46,583 nucleotides of DNA from Variovorax sp. UMC13 (GCF_014170375.1 NZ_LZZW01000034.1:1-46583); one strand, 5' to 3'. Counted from the first letter of the stretch, positions 1 through 8,559 are shown. Notes: generated from the letters alone by a model not told the origin. A program made the numbers and translations.

Positions 1-651
1 GACGAGGCCCGCCAGACCGCGGCCGACTGCGCCGCGCGCTCGGGCCGGCCCGCGGCGCTGGTCGGCGCCGACCTGGCCGATGAAGCTGCCGTGCGCGCGC
101 TGGTGCCGCAGGTGGTGGCGCAGTTCGGCCAGCTCGATGCGGTGGTCAACAGCGCCTCGCTGTTCGAGCACGACGATGCCGCCACCTTGAGCTTCGCCAC
201 GCTGGACGCGCACCTGCGCACCAACACCGCCGCGCCGGTGCTGCTGGCGCAGGCGCTGCATACGCACCTGCTCACACGCGGCGCCGACGCGCAGGGCGCG
301 GTGGTCAACCTGCTCGACCAGAAGCTCTGGAACCAGAACCCCGACTTCCTGAGCTACACGCTGTCGAAGGCCGCGCTCGAGGCCGCCAACACCATCCTGG
401 CGCTGGCGCTGGCGCCGCAGCTGCGGGTGGTGGGCGTGGCACCGGGCCTGACGCTGACCAGCCACATGCTCAGCGAAGAGAAGTTCCGCGACCTGCATTC
501 GGCCAGCCCGCTGGGCCGCTCCTCGACCGCCGCCGATGTGGCGGCCACCGTGAAATTCGCGCTGGAGAACCGCTCCATCACCGGCACCACGCTGCTGGTG
601 GATGGCGGCCAGCACCTCATGAAATTCGAACGCGATTTCTCGCTGATGTAA
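1..651 (+). CDS. SDR-family oxidoreductase, pteridine reductase-like (5' end outside window)
   Basis: Open from the first base, so the N-terminal Rossmann glycine motif lies upstream of the window; about 216 residues are visible. The visible part holds the SDR 'VVNSAS' strand, a variant of NNAG often seen in pteridine reductases, and the catalytic 'YTLSK' (YxxxK). The C-terminal end reads 'GTTLLVDGG', as in NAD(P)H-dependent short-chain dehydrogenases. Only 15 bases separate it from folB, so a role in reducing a pterin (FolM-like dihydrofolate/dihydromonapterin reductase) is a reasonable inference from motif and neighbour. A generic SDR is the alternative. SDR membership is secure; the substrate is not. 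Confidence 0.85.
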   Translation, partial: DEARQTAADCAARSGRPAALVGADLADEAAVRALVPQVVAQFGQLDAVVNSASLFEHDDAATLSFATLDAHLRTNTAAPVLLAQALHTHLLTRGADAQGAVVNLLDQKLWNQNPDFLSYTLSKAALEAANTILALALAPQLRVVGVAPGLTLTSHMLSEEKFRDLHSASPLGRSSTAADVAATVKFALENRSITGTTLLVDGGQHLMKFERDFSLM

Positions 652-666
652 GACCGGAAGCGGACC

Positions 667-1038
667 ATGCTGACCAAGGGCACCCAGATCCTCACGCTGA
701 CCAAGCTGCGCTTCGACGCCAGCCTTGGCATCCTCGACCAGGAAATAGACACGCCGCAGAAGATCCAGGTCGACGCCGAGCTCAACCTCGGCAGCCAGCC
801 ACTGCTGCCGGCCGACGACGACATCATGCATGTGCTCGACTACCGCAAGGTGCGGCGCATCATCATCGAGGAGTGCACCGCCGTGCACGTGAACCTGCTC
901 GAGAGCCTGATCGGCAAGCTCGCGCACCGCCTGATGCAACTGCCCGGCGTGCTGGGCGTGCGGGTCAAGATCGCCAAGCTGGAGATCTTCGACGACTGCG
1001 AAGTGGCGATTCGCGTGGAAACGGGGCAGTGGTCATGA
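667..1038 (+). CDS. folB: Dihydroneopterin aldolase
   Basis: The product is a 123-residue protein of the usual FolB length. FolB cleaves 7,8-dihydroneopterin to 6-hydroxymethyl-dihydropterin and glycolaldehyde in folate synthesis, acting in the cytoplasm as an oligomer of T-fold subunits. The sequence shows the family pattern: an N-terminal beta hairpin ('LRFDASLGILDQEIDTPQKIQVDAEL'-like), the central 'LDYRKV' and 'LLESLIGKLA' helix, and a C-terminal 'VKIAKLEIF' strand carrying the family lysine. It follows a pteridine-reductase-like SDR by 15 nt and its stop overlaps a short open frame leading into ttcA, suggesting one transcript. Nothing unusual is seen in the coding sequence. Confidence 0.9.
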   Translation: MLTKGTQILTLTKLRFDASLGILDQEIDTPQKIQVDAELNLGSQPLLPADDDIMHVLDYRKVRRIIIEECTAVHVNLLESLIGKLAHRLMQLPGVLGVRVKIAKLEIFDDCEVAIRVETGQWS

Positions 1039-1082
1039 GCGCCATGCCTCCCCAACAACGCAGCACGGAGAAGTTCGCATGA
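1035..1082 (+). other. Possible 15-codon coupling mini-ORF between folB and ttcA
   Basis: An ATG at 1035 overlaps the folB stop as ATGA. The frame runs 15 codons and ends in a TGA at 1080-1082 that overlaps the ttcA ATG, again as ATGA. The first 11 bases (ATGAGCGCCAT) are repeated at the ttcA start (1079-1089). A GGAG at about 1067-1070 sits correctly for ttcA itself. It could act as a translational relay or be chance or duplication debris; no product function is claimed. Confidence 0.25.
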
Positions 1083-1999
1083 GCGCCATCTGGACCGAAG
1101 AAGAAACGACGGCCACCGCCGCCCCCGGCGAGCGCTTCAAGATCGAGCGCGAGACCCTGAAGCTCGAGAAGCGGTTGTGCCGCCAGGTCGGCCAGGCCAT
1201 CGTCGACTACAACATGATCGAGGAAGGCGACAAGGTCATGGTCTGCGTCTCGGGCGGCAAGGACAGCTACGCGCTGCTCGACATCCTGCTCAAGCTGCGG
1301 GCGCGCGCGCCGATCCACTTCGACATCGTGGCGGTCAACCTCGACCAGAAGCAGCCGGGCTTCCCGGAAGACGTGCTGCCGACCTACCTCACGGCGCTGG
1401 GCGTGCCCTTCCACATCGAGGAGCAGGACACCTACAGCATCGTCAAGCGCGTGATCCCCGAGGGCCGCACCACCTGCGGCCTGTGCAGCCGGCTGCGCCG
1501 CGGCATCCTGTACCGCGTGGCCGACGAGCTGGGCGCCACCAAGGTCGCGCTGGGCCACCACCGCGACGACATGCTGCAGACCTTCTTCCTCAACATGTTC
1601 TTCGCGGCCCGGCTCAAGTCGATGCCGCCGAAGCTGGTGAGCGACGACGGCAGGCACGTCGTGATCCGCCCGCTGGCCTACGTGGCCGAGAAGGACCTGA
1701 TCCGCTGGGCCCAGCACCGCGAATTCCCGATCATTCCCTGCACGCTCTGCGGCAGCCAGGAGAACCTGCAGCGCAAGCAGGTCGGCGAGATGCTGCGCGA
1801 ATGGGAGAAGAAGCACCCGGGCCGGATCGAGAACATGTTCGGCGCGCTGCAGCACATCGTGCCCTCGCACCTGCTCGACGGAACGTCTTTCGATTTCAAG
1901 GGTCTCAAGGCGACCGGGGTGCCCGATCCCGAAGGCGACAAGGCCTTCGACGCCCCCGAGTTCACGGCGCCCTCGCCGCTGCGCATCGTTCAGCTCTGA
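1079..1999 (+). CDS. ttcA: tRNA 2-thiocytidine(32) synthetase TtcA
   Basis: The product is a 306-residue TtcA, the iron-sulfur, ATP-dependent enzyme that thiolates cytidine 32 of certain tRNAs. The PP-loop ATP site 'SGGKDS' lies at residues 58-63. Two CxxC pairs, C133/C136 ('TTCGLCSR') and C221/C224 ('PCTLCGSQ'), are the TtcA signature; known enzymes bind a [4Fe-4S] cluster through three of these cysteines. The 'LGHHRDDMLQTFFLN' stretch after the first pair is also family-typical. The chosen ATG has a GGAG eight bases upstream. It follows folB and a mini-ORF with ATGA overlaps and is probably cotranscribed with the folate genes. Confidence 0.96.
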   Translation: MSAIWTEEETTATAAPGERFKIERETLKLEKRLCRQVGQAIVDYNMIEEGDKVMVCVSGGKDSYALLDILLKLRARAPIHFDIVAVNLDQKQPGFPEDVLPTYLTALGVPFHIEEQDTYSIVKRVIPEGRTTCGLCSRLRRGILYRVADELGATKVALGHHRDDMLQTFFLNMFFAARLKSMPPKLVSDDGRHVVIRPLAYVAEKDLIRWAQHREFPIIPCTLCGSQENLQRKQVGEMLREWEKKHPGRIENMFGALQHIVPSHLLDGTSFDFKGLKATGVPDPEGDKAFDAPEFTAPSPLRIVQL

Positions 2000-2047
2000 T
2001 GCGCCCGACGGTGGCGGCGTTACCAGCCACCGTCCGGAGATCCTGAC

Positions 2048-2698
2048 ATGACGATCAAGCGAGTTTTGTCCGCCCTCGCGCTGCTGACCGCCCTCAGCGG
2101 CTGCGCCACCCGCTGGGTGGTGGACAGCGACGTGCAGAGCTTTTCCAACCTGCCGGCGGCCGACCTGGGCGCCGGCGCCACCTACCGCTTCGAACGGCTG
2201 CCCTCGCAACAGGACGGCGCGGGCGCGCGCGGCGCCGAGGCGCTCGAGGCCATGGCCACGCCAGCGCTGGAAGGCGCGGGCCTCAAGCGCGACGATGCCT
2301 CGCCGCGCTACACCGCACAGATCGGCGCGCGGGTCACGCCCGTGCTGTCGCCCTGGGCCGATCCCTGGTTCCATCCGGGCTGGGGACCGGGCCCGCGCTA
2401 TGGCGGCTGGGGCCCCGGCTACGGTTACGGTTATGGCCGCGGCTGGTACGGCGGCGGCTGGTACGGCCCGGCATTCGCGCCGCCGGCCAACCCCTGGTAC
2501 CTGCGCGAGGTCAGCGTGGTGCTGCGCGAGCTCGGCTCCAACAAGGTGGTCTACGAGACCCGGGCCCGCAACGACGGCCCCTACAACCTCGATGCGCGCG
2601 TGCTGCCGATGATGTTCCAGGCCGCGCTGCAGGGTTTCCCGACGCCGCCGCAGGGCGAGCGCCGGGTCGACATCGAGATCCCGCCGGCGTCCAAGTGA
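2048..2698 (+). CDS. Putative outer-membrane/periplasmic lipoprotein, DUF4136-type
   Basis: The product is 216 residues with a lipoprotein signal: basic start, hydrophobic run and the lipobox 'LSGC' ending at about Cys19. The mature part begins 'ATRWVVDSDVQSF' and resembles DUF4136 lipoproteins (the DVxSF opening and the 'ANPWYLREVSVVLRELGSNKVVYETRA' beta strands near the end). A Gly/Tyr/Trp/Pro-rich segment at about residues 98-155 is inserted before the last strands and may be a flexible surface region. The function of the family is unknown. It sits 48 nt after ttcA and 15 nt before a histidine phosphatase gene, which gives no functional hint. Confidence 0.8.
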   Translation: MTIKRVLSALALLTALSGCATRWVVDSDVQSFSNLPAADLGAGATYRFERLPSQQDGAGARGAEALEAMATPALEGAGLKRDDASPRYTAQIGARVTPVLSPWADPWFHPGWGPGPRYGGWGPGYGYGYGRGWYGGGWYGPAFAPPANPWYLREVSVVLRELGSNKVVYETRARNDGPYNLDARVLPMMFQAALQGFPTPPQGERRVDIEIPPASK

Positions 2699-2713
2699 CG
2701 CGACCCGCCTGAG

Positions 2714-3325
2714 ATGGACGTCACCCGCCTGATCGCGATCCGCCACGGCGAGACCGCCTGGAATGTCGACACCCGCATCCAGGGCCAGCTCGACATCGGG
2801 CTCAACGCCACCGGCCAGCGCCAGGCACGGCAGCTGGGCCAGGCGCTGGCGGACGAATCGATCGAGGCCATCTACGCCAGCGACCTGGCGCGCGCCTGGG
2901 ACACGGCCCGTGCCGTGGCCGCGCCGCGGGGCCTCGAGGTGATCGCCGAGCCGCGCCTGCGCGAGCGCGCCTTCGGCCAGATGGAGGGCCGCACCTTTGC
3001 CGACATCGAGGCCAACTCGCCCGACGAGGCCCGGCGCTGGCGCACCCGCGACCCCGAATTCGAACCCGAGGGCGGCGAGTCGCTGATCACCTTCCGCCAT
3101 CGCGTCACGACCGTGGCCGCCGAACTCGCGGCGCGCCATCCCGGCGCCCTGGTGGTGCTGGTGGCCCACGGCGGCGTGATGGACGTGCTCTACCGCGCCG
3201 CCACCGGCCAGGAGCTGCAGGCACCGCGCACCTGGCACCTGGGCAATGCCGCCATCAACCGCCTGCTCTGGACGCCGCAGGGCTTCTCGCTGGTGGGCTG
3301 GGGCGACGTCGGCCACCTGGCCTGA
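2714..3325 (+). CDS. Histidine phosphatase family protein (phosphoglycerate mutase-like)
   Basis: The product is 203 residues of the branch-1 histidine phosphatase superfamily. The catalytic 'RHGETAWN' lies at about residues 9-16, where the histidine forms the phospho-enzyme. 'ASDLARAWDTA' carries the phosphate-binding arginine, 'RERAFGQMEG' the catalytic acid region, and 'VAHGGVMDVLYR' the second catalytic histidine. These define a cofactor-independent-length phosphatase or GpmB/CobC-like enzyme, but the substrate cannot be read from sequence. It ends the five-gene forward run and is followed by 225 bases without a gene. The start at 2714 is the first ATG in frame, 15 nt after the lipoprotein stop. 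Confidence 0.88.
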   Translation: MDVTRLIAIRHGETAWNVDTRIQGQLDIGLNATGQRQARQLGQALADESIEAIYASDLARAWDTARAVAAPRGLEVIAEPRLRERAFGQMEGRTFADIEANSPDEARRWRTRDPEFEPEGGESLITFRHRVTTVAAELAARHPGALVVLVAHGGVMDVLYRAATGQELQAPRTWHLGNAAINRLLWTPQGFSLVGWGDVGHLA

Positions 3326-3550
3326 TACGGCATCGCCGCCCCCTCACCGCCTGCGGGGCCGGTGATGGACCTCCTCCGGACGAACGCGCGCGCCTTTTAC
3401 CGCAACGGTCCACCGATCCGTCCGTCGCGCGTTGCCAAATGACTGTATCGTGCAGAAAAGCCTGGTTACACGAGTACTTTATGTTTACATTACAGTTAGA
3501 CACACTGTGAGCGCCCTTCCGGGCCCGCTTTTCTTCACACCGCCCTATCG
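3326..3550 (+). promoter_or_regulatory. Intergenic region with AT-rich putative promoter tract upstream of the NRPS-like gene
   Basis: There are 225 bases between the phosphatase stop and the NRPS-like ATG. 3344-3365 contains an imperfect hairpin (TCACCG ... CGGTGA) without a T-run. 3432-3505 is markedly AT-richer than its surroundings (TTGCCA at 3432, TTTACATTACAG at 3484-3495, CACACTGTG at 3501-3509) and is the likely promoter and operator area. No single -35/-10 pair stands out. Confidence 0.3.
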
Positions 3551-5791
3551 ATGGCAAACGCCACACTGCCAGAGCCGCTGCAGGCGTCCGACGCGCTGCT
3601 GGACCTGTTCGCCCGCGGCGAGCCGGTGCGCGACGGCGCGCGGCAAGCGACCGCACTGACACTGCCCGCCGCGCTGGTGGAGCGCACGCGCTCGCAGGCG
3701 GCCGAGCATGGCCGCCTTCCCGACACCGTGTACCTGGGCGCCTGGATCCTGGCCCTGTCGCGCTGGACCGGCGCCGCCGCCCCCGCGCTGACCGAATGGC
3801 CGCGCGGGCTGCGACGCGCCATCGACTGCGGCAGCACGCTGGCCACGGGCGCCTGGCTGGCCGCCCTCGACGCCTCCCGCATGGCCGCCTCCGGCACCTT
3901 CAACGAGGCCCGCATGCCGGTCCACGCCTGGGGCCTGCCCCCGCAGGGCGAGGGCGCTGGCCGCACGCCGCCCTTGCTGATCGGGCTGGACAACGCCGAG
4001 GCGCCGCGCCTGCGACTGGACCGCGAGGCCGGCCTGGTCGACGACGCCACCGCCGCGGAACTGCTCGAGGCGGTCGCGGCCATCGCGGAACATCTGTCCG
4101 AAGCGCCCGCCTGGCGCACGCTGGGCGACATCGCCTCGCTGTCGACACGGCAGCGCGCGCAACAGCTCCACGACTGGAACCGGCCGACGCCGCCCTGCGA
4201 TGCGACGCGCACCGTCGTCTCGCTGTTCGGCGCCCAGGTCGCGGCCCGGCCCGATGCGATCGCGCTGGCCCGGGGCGACGAACGCCTGAGCTATCGGGCG
4301 CTCGAGGCCCGCGCCACCCGGCTGGCGGCGCGTGTGCAGGCCGCGGGCGCCGCCCCGGGCACCACCGTCGGCGTGCTGCTCGACCAGTCGACGGCCTCGA
4401 TCGTCGCGCTGCTCGCGGTGCTCAAGGCCGGCGCGGCCTACCTGCCGCTGCAGGCCCGGCTGCCGCACGAAGCGCTGGCCTTCCGCATGGACGACGCCGG
4501 GGCCCGGCTGCTGCTCGGCCCCGGGGGATGGCCCCACCCGCTGCCGGCCGGCGTGACCCTGCTGCACACCGAGGACACCGACGCCGCGCTGCCGCCGGCC
4601 CCGGTCGCGCTCGACGGCCATTCGCTGGCCTGCGTGCTCTACACCGCCGGCACGACCGGCGTGCCCAAGGGCACGGAGATCCTGCATCGCGCGATCCTGG
4701 CCGTGGGACCCGGCGACCTGGGCTTCCAGCCTGGGGCGGTGGTGCTGCACGCCGCCTTGCCTGGAATGGACGTGTCGACCGCCGAGATCTGGGGTCCGCT
4801 GCTCAACGGCGGCTGCTGCGTGGTGCACGACGAAGCCCCGCCCACCGGGCGCGGCCTGGCGCGCACGATCGCCGAGCACGGCGTGAGCGCCGCGTTCCTG
4901 CCCGGCACGGTGTTCAACCGGCTGGTCGACGAGGACCCGGCCTCGCTGCGCGGACTGCGCCAGCTGTTCGTCGGCGGCGAGCCGCTCTCGGTGCCGCATG
5001 TGCGGCGGGCGCTCGCGGCGCTGCCGGCGTTGCAGCTGGTCCAGGCCTACGGCTCGGCCGAATGCACGGCCATCGCCCTGACCCACACGGTGCCTGCCCG
5101 GCTGCCGGACGACACGGCCAGCCTGCCGATCGGACACCCCATCGCCGACACCACGGCCTACATCACCGGCCCCACGCTCGACCTGCTGCCGGCCGGCCTG
5201 GTCGGCGAGCTGTGCCTGGGCGGGCGCGGCGTGGCGCGCGGCTACATTGGCCGCCCCACGCTCACCGCCGAGCGTTTCGTCGCCGACCCCTTCGCCGCCG
5301 AAGGCCGGCTCTACCGCACCGGCGACCGCGCACGCCTGCGGCCCGACGGCAGCATCGAGTTCCGGGGCCGGCAGCCGGGCCCGGCCGCGGCGCTCGAGCC
5401 GCCGCGCGCGGTGGCTGCGCCGCCCGCGCCGCCCCGACAGCAGCAGCAACAGCAACCTCGCCCGAGCAGCAGCATCAGCCCGATGCCGAGCACGCGCCCC
5501 CTGCTGCAGCCCGAGCAGGCCCAGCTCGCCCAGCTCTGGGCCAGCGCGATCGGCCTGGACGTGAACGACATCCACAGCGGCGACAACTTCTTTGCGCTGG
5601 GCGGCCACTCGGTGCTGGCGATGCGCGTGATCCAGCAGGCCGAGGAACTGCTGGGCCTGCGCACCGAACCCAGCCGCTACCTCTCCGAAACCCTGGCCCA
5701 GCTGGCCGCGCGCCCGCGCCATGCCGCCGCACAGACCCCCGTGCGCCGCCTGCTCGCCCGGCTGCGCGCCCTGCCCTTCTGGAAACACTGA
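3551..5791 (+). CDS. NRPS-like protein: half condensation - adenylation core (no C-terminal subdomain) - thiolation
   Basis: The product is 746 residues. Residues about 1-205 resemble only the second half of a condensation domain ('LSTRQRAQQLHDWNRPTPP' hand-over) and have no HHxxxDG. An adenylation core (about 215-605) follows: 'YTAGTTGVPKG' (A3), 'MDVSTAEIWG' (A4, with the Asp that normally contacts the amino-acid amine), 'AYGSAECTA' (A5) and 'YRTGDRARLRPDGSIEFRGR' (A7/A8). The chain then breaks off. The C-terminal adenylation subdomain with A9/A10 and its catalytic Lys is missing, replaced by a P/Q/S-rich linker (about 606-650) with six consecutive Gln. A carrier domain 'DNFFALGGHS' supplies the Ser for phosphopantetheine. 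The gene overlaps the PPTase by one base. Catalytic self-loading looks impaired; a pseudo-adenylating carrier or trans-acting scaffold are alternatives. Confidence 0.85.
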   Translation: MANATLPEPLQASDALLDLFARGEPVRDGARQATALTLPAALVERTRSQAAEHGRLPDTVYLGAWILALSRWTGAAAPALTEWPRGLRRAIDCGSTLATGAWLAALDASRMAASGTFNEARMPVHAWGLPPQGEGAGRTPPLLIGLDNAEAPRLRLDREAGLVDDATAAELLEAVAAIAEHLSEAPAWRTLGDIASLSTRQRAQQLHDWNRPTPPCDATRTVVSLFGAQVAARPDAIALARGDERLSYRALEARATRLAARVQAAGAAPGTTVGVLLDQSTASIVALLAVLKAGAAYLPLQARLPHEALAFRMDDAGARLLLGPGGWPHPLPAGVTLLHTEDTDAALPPAPVALDGHSLACVLYTAGTTGVPKGTEILHRAILAVGPGDLGFQPGAVVLHAALPGMDVSTAEIWGPLLNGGCCVVHDEAPPTGRGLARTIAEHGVSAAFLPGTVFNRLVDEDPASLRGLRQLFVGGEPLSVPHVRRALAALPALQLVQAYGSAECTAIALTHTVPARLPDDTASLPIGHPIADTTAYITGPTLDLLPAGLVGELCLGGRGVARGYIGRPTLTAERFVADPFAAEGRLYRTGDRARLRPDGSIEFRGRQPGPAAALEPPRAVAAPPAPPRQQQQQQPRPSSSISPMPSTRPLLQPEQAQLAQLWASAIGLDVNDIHSGDNFFALGGHSVLAMRVIQQAEELLGLRTEPSRYLSETLAQLAARPRHAAAQTPVRRLLARLRALPFWKH

Positions 5792-6519
5792 TGCGGCTGA
5801 TCGTCTCGCCCGTCGAGGCCTCCACTCCCGAGCCCTGCGAACTCTGGCGCTTCCCGCTGGACCAGTACCTGCCGGCCGCGGCCATCGCCACGCTCTCGCC
5901 CGACGAGATCGCACGCGCACGCCGTTTCGTGTTCGAGAAGGACCGGCACCACTTCATGGCGGCGCGGGCCGCGCTGCGCCAGCTGCTCGCGCAGCGCACC
6001 GGGCTGTCGCCCGCGGCGCTGGCGTTCACGGCCGGCCCCTTCGGCAAGCCGACACTGGCCACGGCCCCCGGGCTGCACTTCAACCTGAGCCACAGCGGCG
6101 CGACCGGCGTGCTCGCGCTGTCGGAGCGCCAGCACATGGGCATCGACGTCGAGCTGCTGCGGCCGATGCCCGACGCCATCACGCTGGCCAATGCCTACTT
6201 CGCGCCCGCCGAACGCTCGGCGATCGCGGCCATCGACGACACGACCGTTCGCGATGCGGCCTTCCTGCGCTGCTGGACCCGCAAGGAGGCCAGCCTCAAG
6301 GCGATCGGCATCGGGCTGCACCTGGCCACCGCCGGCTTCGAGGTGGGCACCGGGACCGACGAGCGGGCGGTCGAGATCGCGACCACCGACGGCGTCGAGC
6401 GGATCTGGCTGCAGCCGCTCGCGCTCGGCGAGGGCCTGGTCGCCTCGCTCGCGCTGCGCCTCGGTCAGGGACCGTCGCCCGGCCGGCGCCCCGCGTCCGC
6501 GCTCGCGTCCTGCAGCTGA
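5791..6519 (+). CDS. 4'-phosphopantetheinyl transferase, Sfp type
   Basis: The product is 242 residues. The Sfp-family signatures are present: 'GIDVE' (Mg-binding Asp/Glu) and, some 50 residues later, 'RCWTRKEASLKAIGIGL' (W-x-x-KEA). 'RARRFVFEKDRHHFMAARAALRQLL' and 'GPFGKPTL ... LHFNLSHSG' are the standard N-half motifs. The enzyme transfers phosphopantetheine from CoA to the carrier-domain serine, very likely that of the upstream NRPS-like protein. Their reading frames overlap as TGATG, which implies translational coupling. It may also serve other carrier proteins in the cell. Confidence 0.93.
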   Translation: MRLIVSPVEASTPEPCELWRFPLDQYLPAAAIATLSPDEIARARRFVFEKDRHHFMAARAALRQLLAQRTGLSPAALAFTAGPFGKPTLATAPGLHFNLSHSGATGVLALSERQHMGIDVELLRPMPDAITLANAYFAPAERSAIAAIDDTTVRDAAFLRCWTRKEASLKAIGIGLHLATAGFEVGTGTDERAVEIATTDGVERIWLQPLALGEGLVASLALRLGQGPSPGRRPASALASCS

Positions 6520-6584
6520 GCCTGCACGGCGCGCCGGAGGTGCGCCGCTAAAATCGGGGGCTCCACAGCCTCTGGACAGATGCC

Positions 6585-7088
6585 ATGAACCGCTGCCACC
6601 GCCCCCCGAAGAAGCCCCCCGCCCTCTACGCCGCCCTGACCCTGGCGTGCGCGCTGGCGGCCGGCCTCGGTGCCGCGTCGCAGGCGCTGGCGCAGGACGC
6701 GCTCGAAGGGCAGGTGCAGAACGAGGCCACCAAGGGCGGCCGTCATTTCCCCGAAGGCACGCTGCGCGGCAAGCTCACGGTGGTGGCCGCGCCCGAGATC
6801 CGCCTCGACGGCCAGCCCGATCGGCTGTCGCCCGGCGCGCGCATCCGCAGCGCCCAGAACATGGTGGTCACGACCGGCGCCATCACCGGCCAGGACCTGC
6901 TGGTCAACTACACCCGCGATGCCGCCGGGCTGGTGCGCGAGGTGTGGATCCTCACGCCGACCGAGGCCAGCGTCGCGCGCGCCTCGGTCGAACGGCCCTT
7001 CCTGAACTTCTGGCCCTTCGTGGCGGCGAGCCAACCGCGCGACGACGGCAAGACGCCCTTCGACCAGTTGCCGAAGTTCGGCGAATAG
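6585..7088 (+). CDS. Exported protein of unknown function
   Basis: The product is 167 residues with a clear Sec signal: basic N-terminus, hydrophobic core 'LYAALTLACALAAGLGAA' and a cleavage context 'SQALAQDA' near residue 37. The mature part is about 130 residues, predicted soluble, with beta-strand-like stretches ('GTLRGKLTVVAAPEIRLDG', 'QDLLVNYTRDAAGLVREVWIL') and no cysteine or recognisable catalytic motif. I do not recognise the family; I expect it to be conserved next to miaB in related bacteria, but that is unchecked. It lies 65 nt after the PPTase and 103 nt before miaB. Confidence 0.7.
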   Translation: MNRCHRPPKKPPALYAALTLACALAAGLGAASQALAQDALEGQVQNEATKGGRHFPEGTLRGKLTVVAAPEIRLDGQPDRLSPGARIRSAQNMVVTTGAITGQDLLVNYTRDAAGLVREVWILTPTEASVARASVERPFLNFWPFVAASQPRDDGKTPFDQLPKFGE

Positions 7089-7191
7089 CCTGGTCCCACG
7101 ACGGCGCCCGACACGCCTTTTACTTCCTCTTTCCGCCCGCGCCACCGGCGCGCCGGCCGCTTTCCCCGATGGCCCGCCATCCCCCCACGCC

Positions 7192-8559
7192 ATGAGCAAA
7201 AAAGTCTTTATCAAAACCTTCGGTTGCCAAATGAACGAGTACGACTCGGACAAGATGACCGACGTGCTGAACGCCGCCCAAGGCTACGAGCCCACGCAGG
7301 ACATCGAGCAGGCCGACCTGATCCTGTTCAACACCTGCTCGGTGCGCGAGAAGGCGCAGGAAAAAGTCTTCAGCGACCTGGGCCGCGTCAAGCACCTCAA
7401 GGCCAAGGGCGTAAAGATCGGCGTGGGCGGCTGCGTGGCCAGCCAGGAAGGCGCGGCCATCATCGCGCGCGCGCCCTACGTCGACATCGTGTTCGGCCCG
7501 CAGACGCTGCACCGCCTGCCCGAGATGCTGGCCCAGCGCGAGATGCAGGGCAAGCCGCAGGTCGACATCAGCTTCCCCGAGATCGAGAAGTTCGACCACC
7601 TGCCGCCGGCGCGCGTCGAGGGCGTGACCGCCTTCGTCTCGATCATGGAAGGCTGCTCCAAGTACTGCAGCTACTGCGTGGTGCCCTACACCCGCGGCGA
7701 GGAGGTCAACCGGCCGCTCGACGACGTGCTGGTCGAGATCGCCGGCCTGGCCGACCAGGGCGTGCGCGAGATCACGCTGCTGGGGCAGAACGTGAACGCC
7801 TACCGCGGCACGATGGGCGGCACCTCGGAGATCGCCGATTTCGCGCTCCTGATCGAGTACGTGGCCGAGATCCCCGGCATCGAGCGCATCCGCTACACCA
7901 CCAGCCACCCCAACGAGTTCACGCCACGGCTGATCGAGGCCTATGCCAAGGTGCCGCAGCTGGTGAGCCACCTGCACCTGCCAGTGCAGCACGGCAGCGA
8001 CCGGATCCTGATGGCGATGAAGCGCGGCTACACCGCCATGGAATACAAGAGCACGGTGCGCAAGCTGCGCGCGATCCGGCCCGAGCTCGCGCTCAGCAGC
8101 GACTTCATCGTCGGCTTCCCCGGCGAGACCGACGAGGACTTCGCGAAGATGATGAAGCTGATCATCGACCTCGACTTCGACGCCAGCTTCAGCTTCATCT
8201 TCAGCCCGCGTCCCGGCACACCGGCCGCGGCCCTGCACGACGACACGCCGCACGAGGTCAAGCTGGCGCGCCTGCACGAGCTGCAGGCCGTGATCGACCG
8301 CAACGTCAAGCGCTTCGGCACCGCGCTGGTCGGCACCACGCAGCGCGTGCTGGTCGAAGGCGCCTCGCGCCGCGACGCGAACGAGCTCATGGGCCGCACC
8401 GACTGCAACCGGGTGGTGAACTTCGAGGGCGACGCCCGCCTGGTCGGCCAGATGATCGACCTGGACATCACGCGCTCGCTGGCCTACACGCTGCGCGGCG
8501 AGGTGCCGACCCGCGAACGCGCGGGCACGGCGGCCGCCACGGCATCGCTGGCCCTCTGA
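7192..8559 (+). CDS. miaB: tRNA-2-methylthio-N6-dimethylallyladenosine synthase
   Basis: The product is a 455-residue radical-SAM methylthiotransferase. N-terminal UPF0004 cysteines C12, C49 and C81 ('FGCQMNEYDS', 'NTCSVRE', 'GGCVAS') bind one [4Fe-4S] cluster. The radical SAM motif CxxxCxxC is C155/C159/C162 ('EGCSKYCSYCVVPYTRG'). The C-terminal TRAM domain occupies about residues 385-445. It converts i6A37 to ms2i6A37 in tRNAs reading UNN codons. No good Shine-Dalgarno precedes the ATG (the region is C-rich), but the protein start matches the family. Its stop overlaps the start of glrK (TGATG), so miaB and the signalling genes are translationally linked. Confidence 0.97.
   Translation: MSKKVFIKTFGCQMNEYDSDKMTDVLNAAQGYEPTQDIEQADLILFNTCSVREKAQEKVFSDLGRVKHLKAKGVKIGVGGCVASQEGAAIIARAPYVDIVFGPQTLHRLPEMLAQREMQGKPQVDISFPEIEKFDHLPPARVEGVTAFVSIMEGCSKYCSYCVVPYTRGEEVNRPLDDVLVEIAGLADQGVREITLLGQNVNAYRGTMGGTSEIADFALLIEYVAEIPGIERIRYTTSHPNEFTPRLIEAYAKVPQLVSHLHLPVQHGSDRILMAMKRGYTAMEYKSTVRKLRAIRPELALSSDFIVGFPGETDEDFAKMMKLIIDLDFDASFSFIFSPRPGTPAAALHDDTPHEVKLARLHELQAVIDRNVKRFGTALVGTTQRVLVEGASRRDANELMGRTDCNRVVNFEGDARLVGQMIDLDITRSLAYTLRGEVPTRERAGTAAATASLAL

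Noticed and set aside
6549..6554. TAAAAT as -10 promoter element before the exported-protein gene
   Set aside because: No -35 at an acceptable distance; kept only as a weak possibility.
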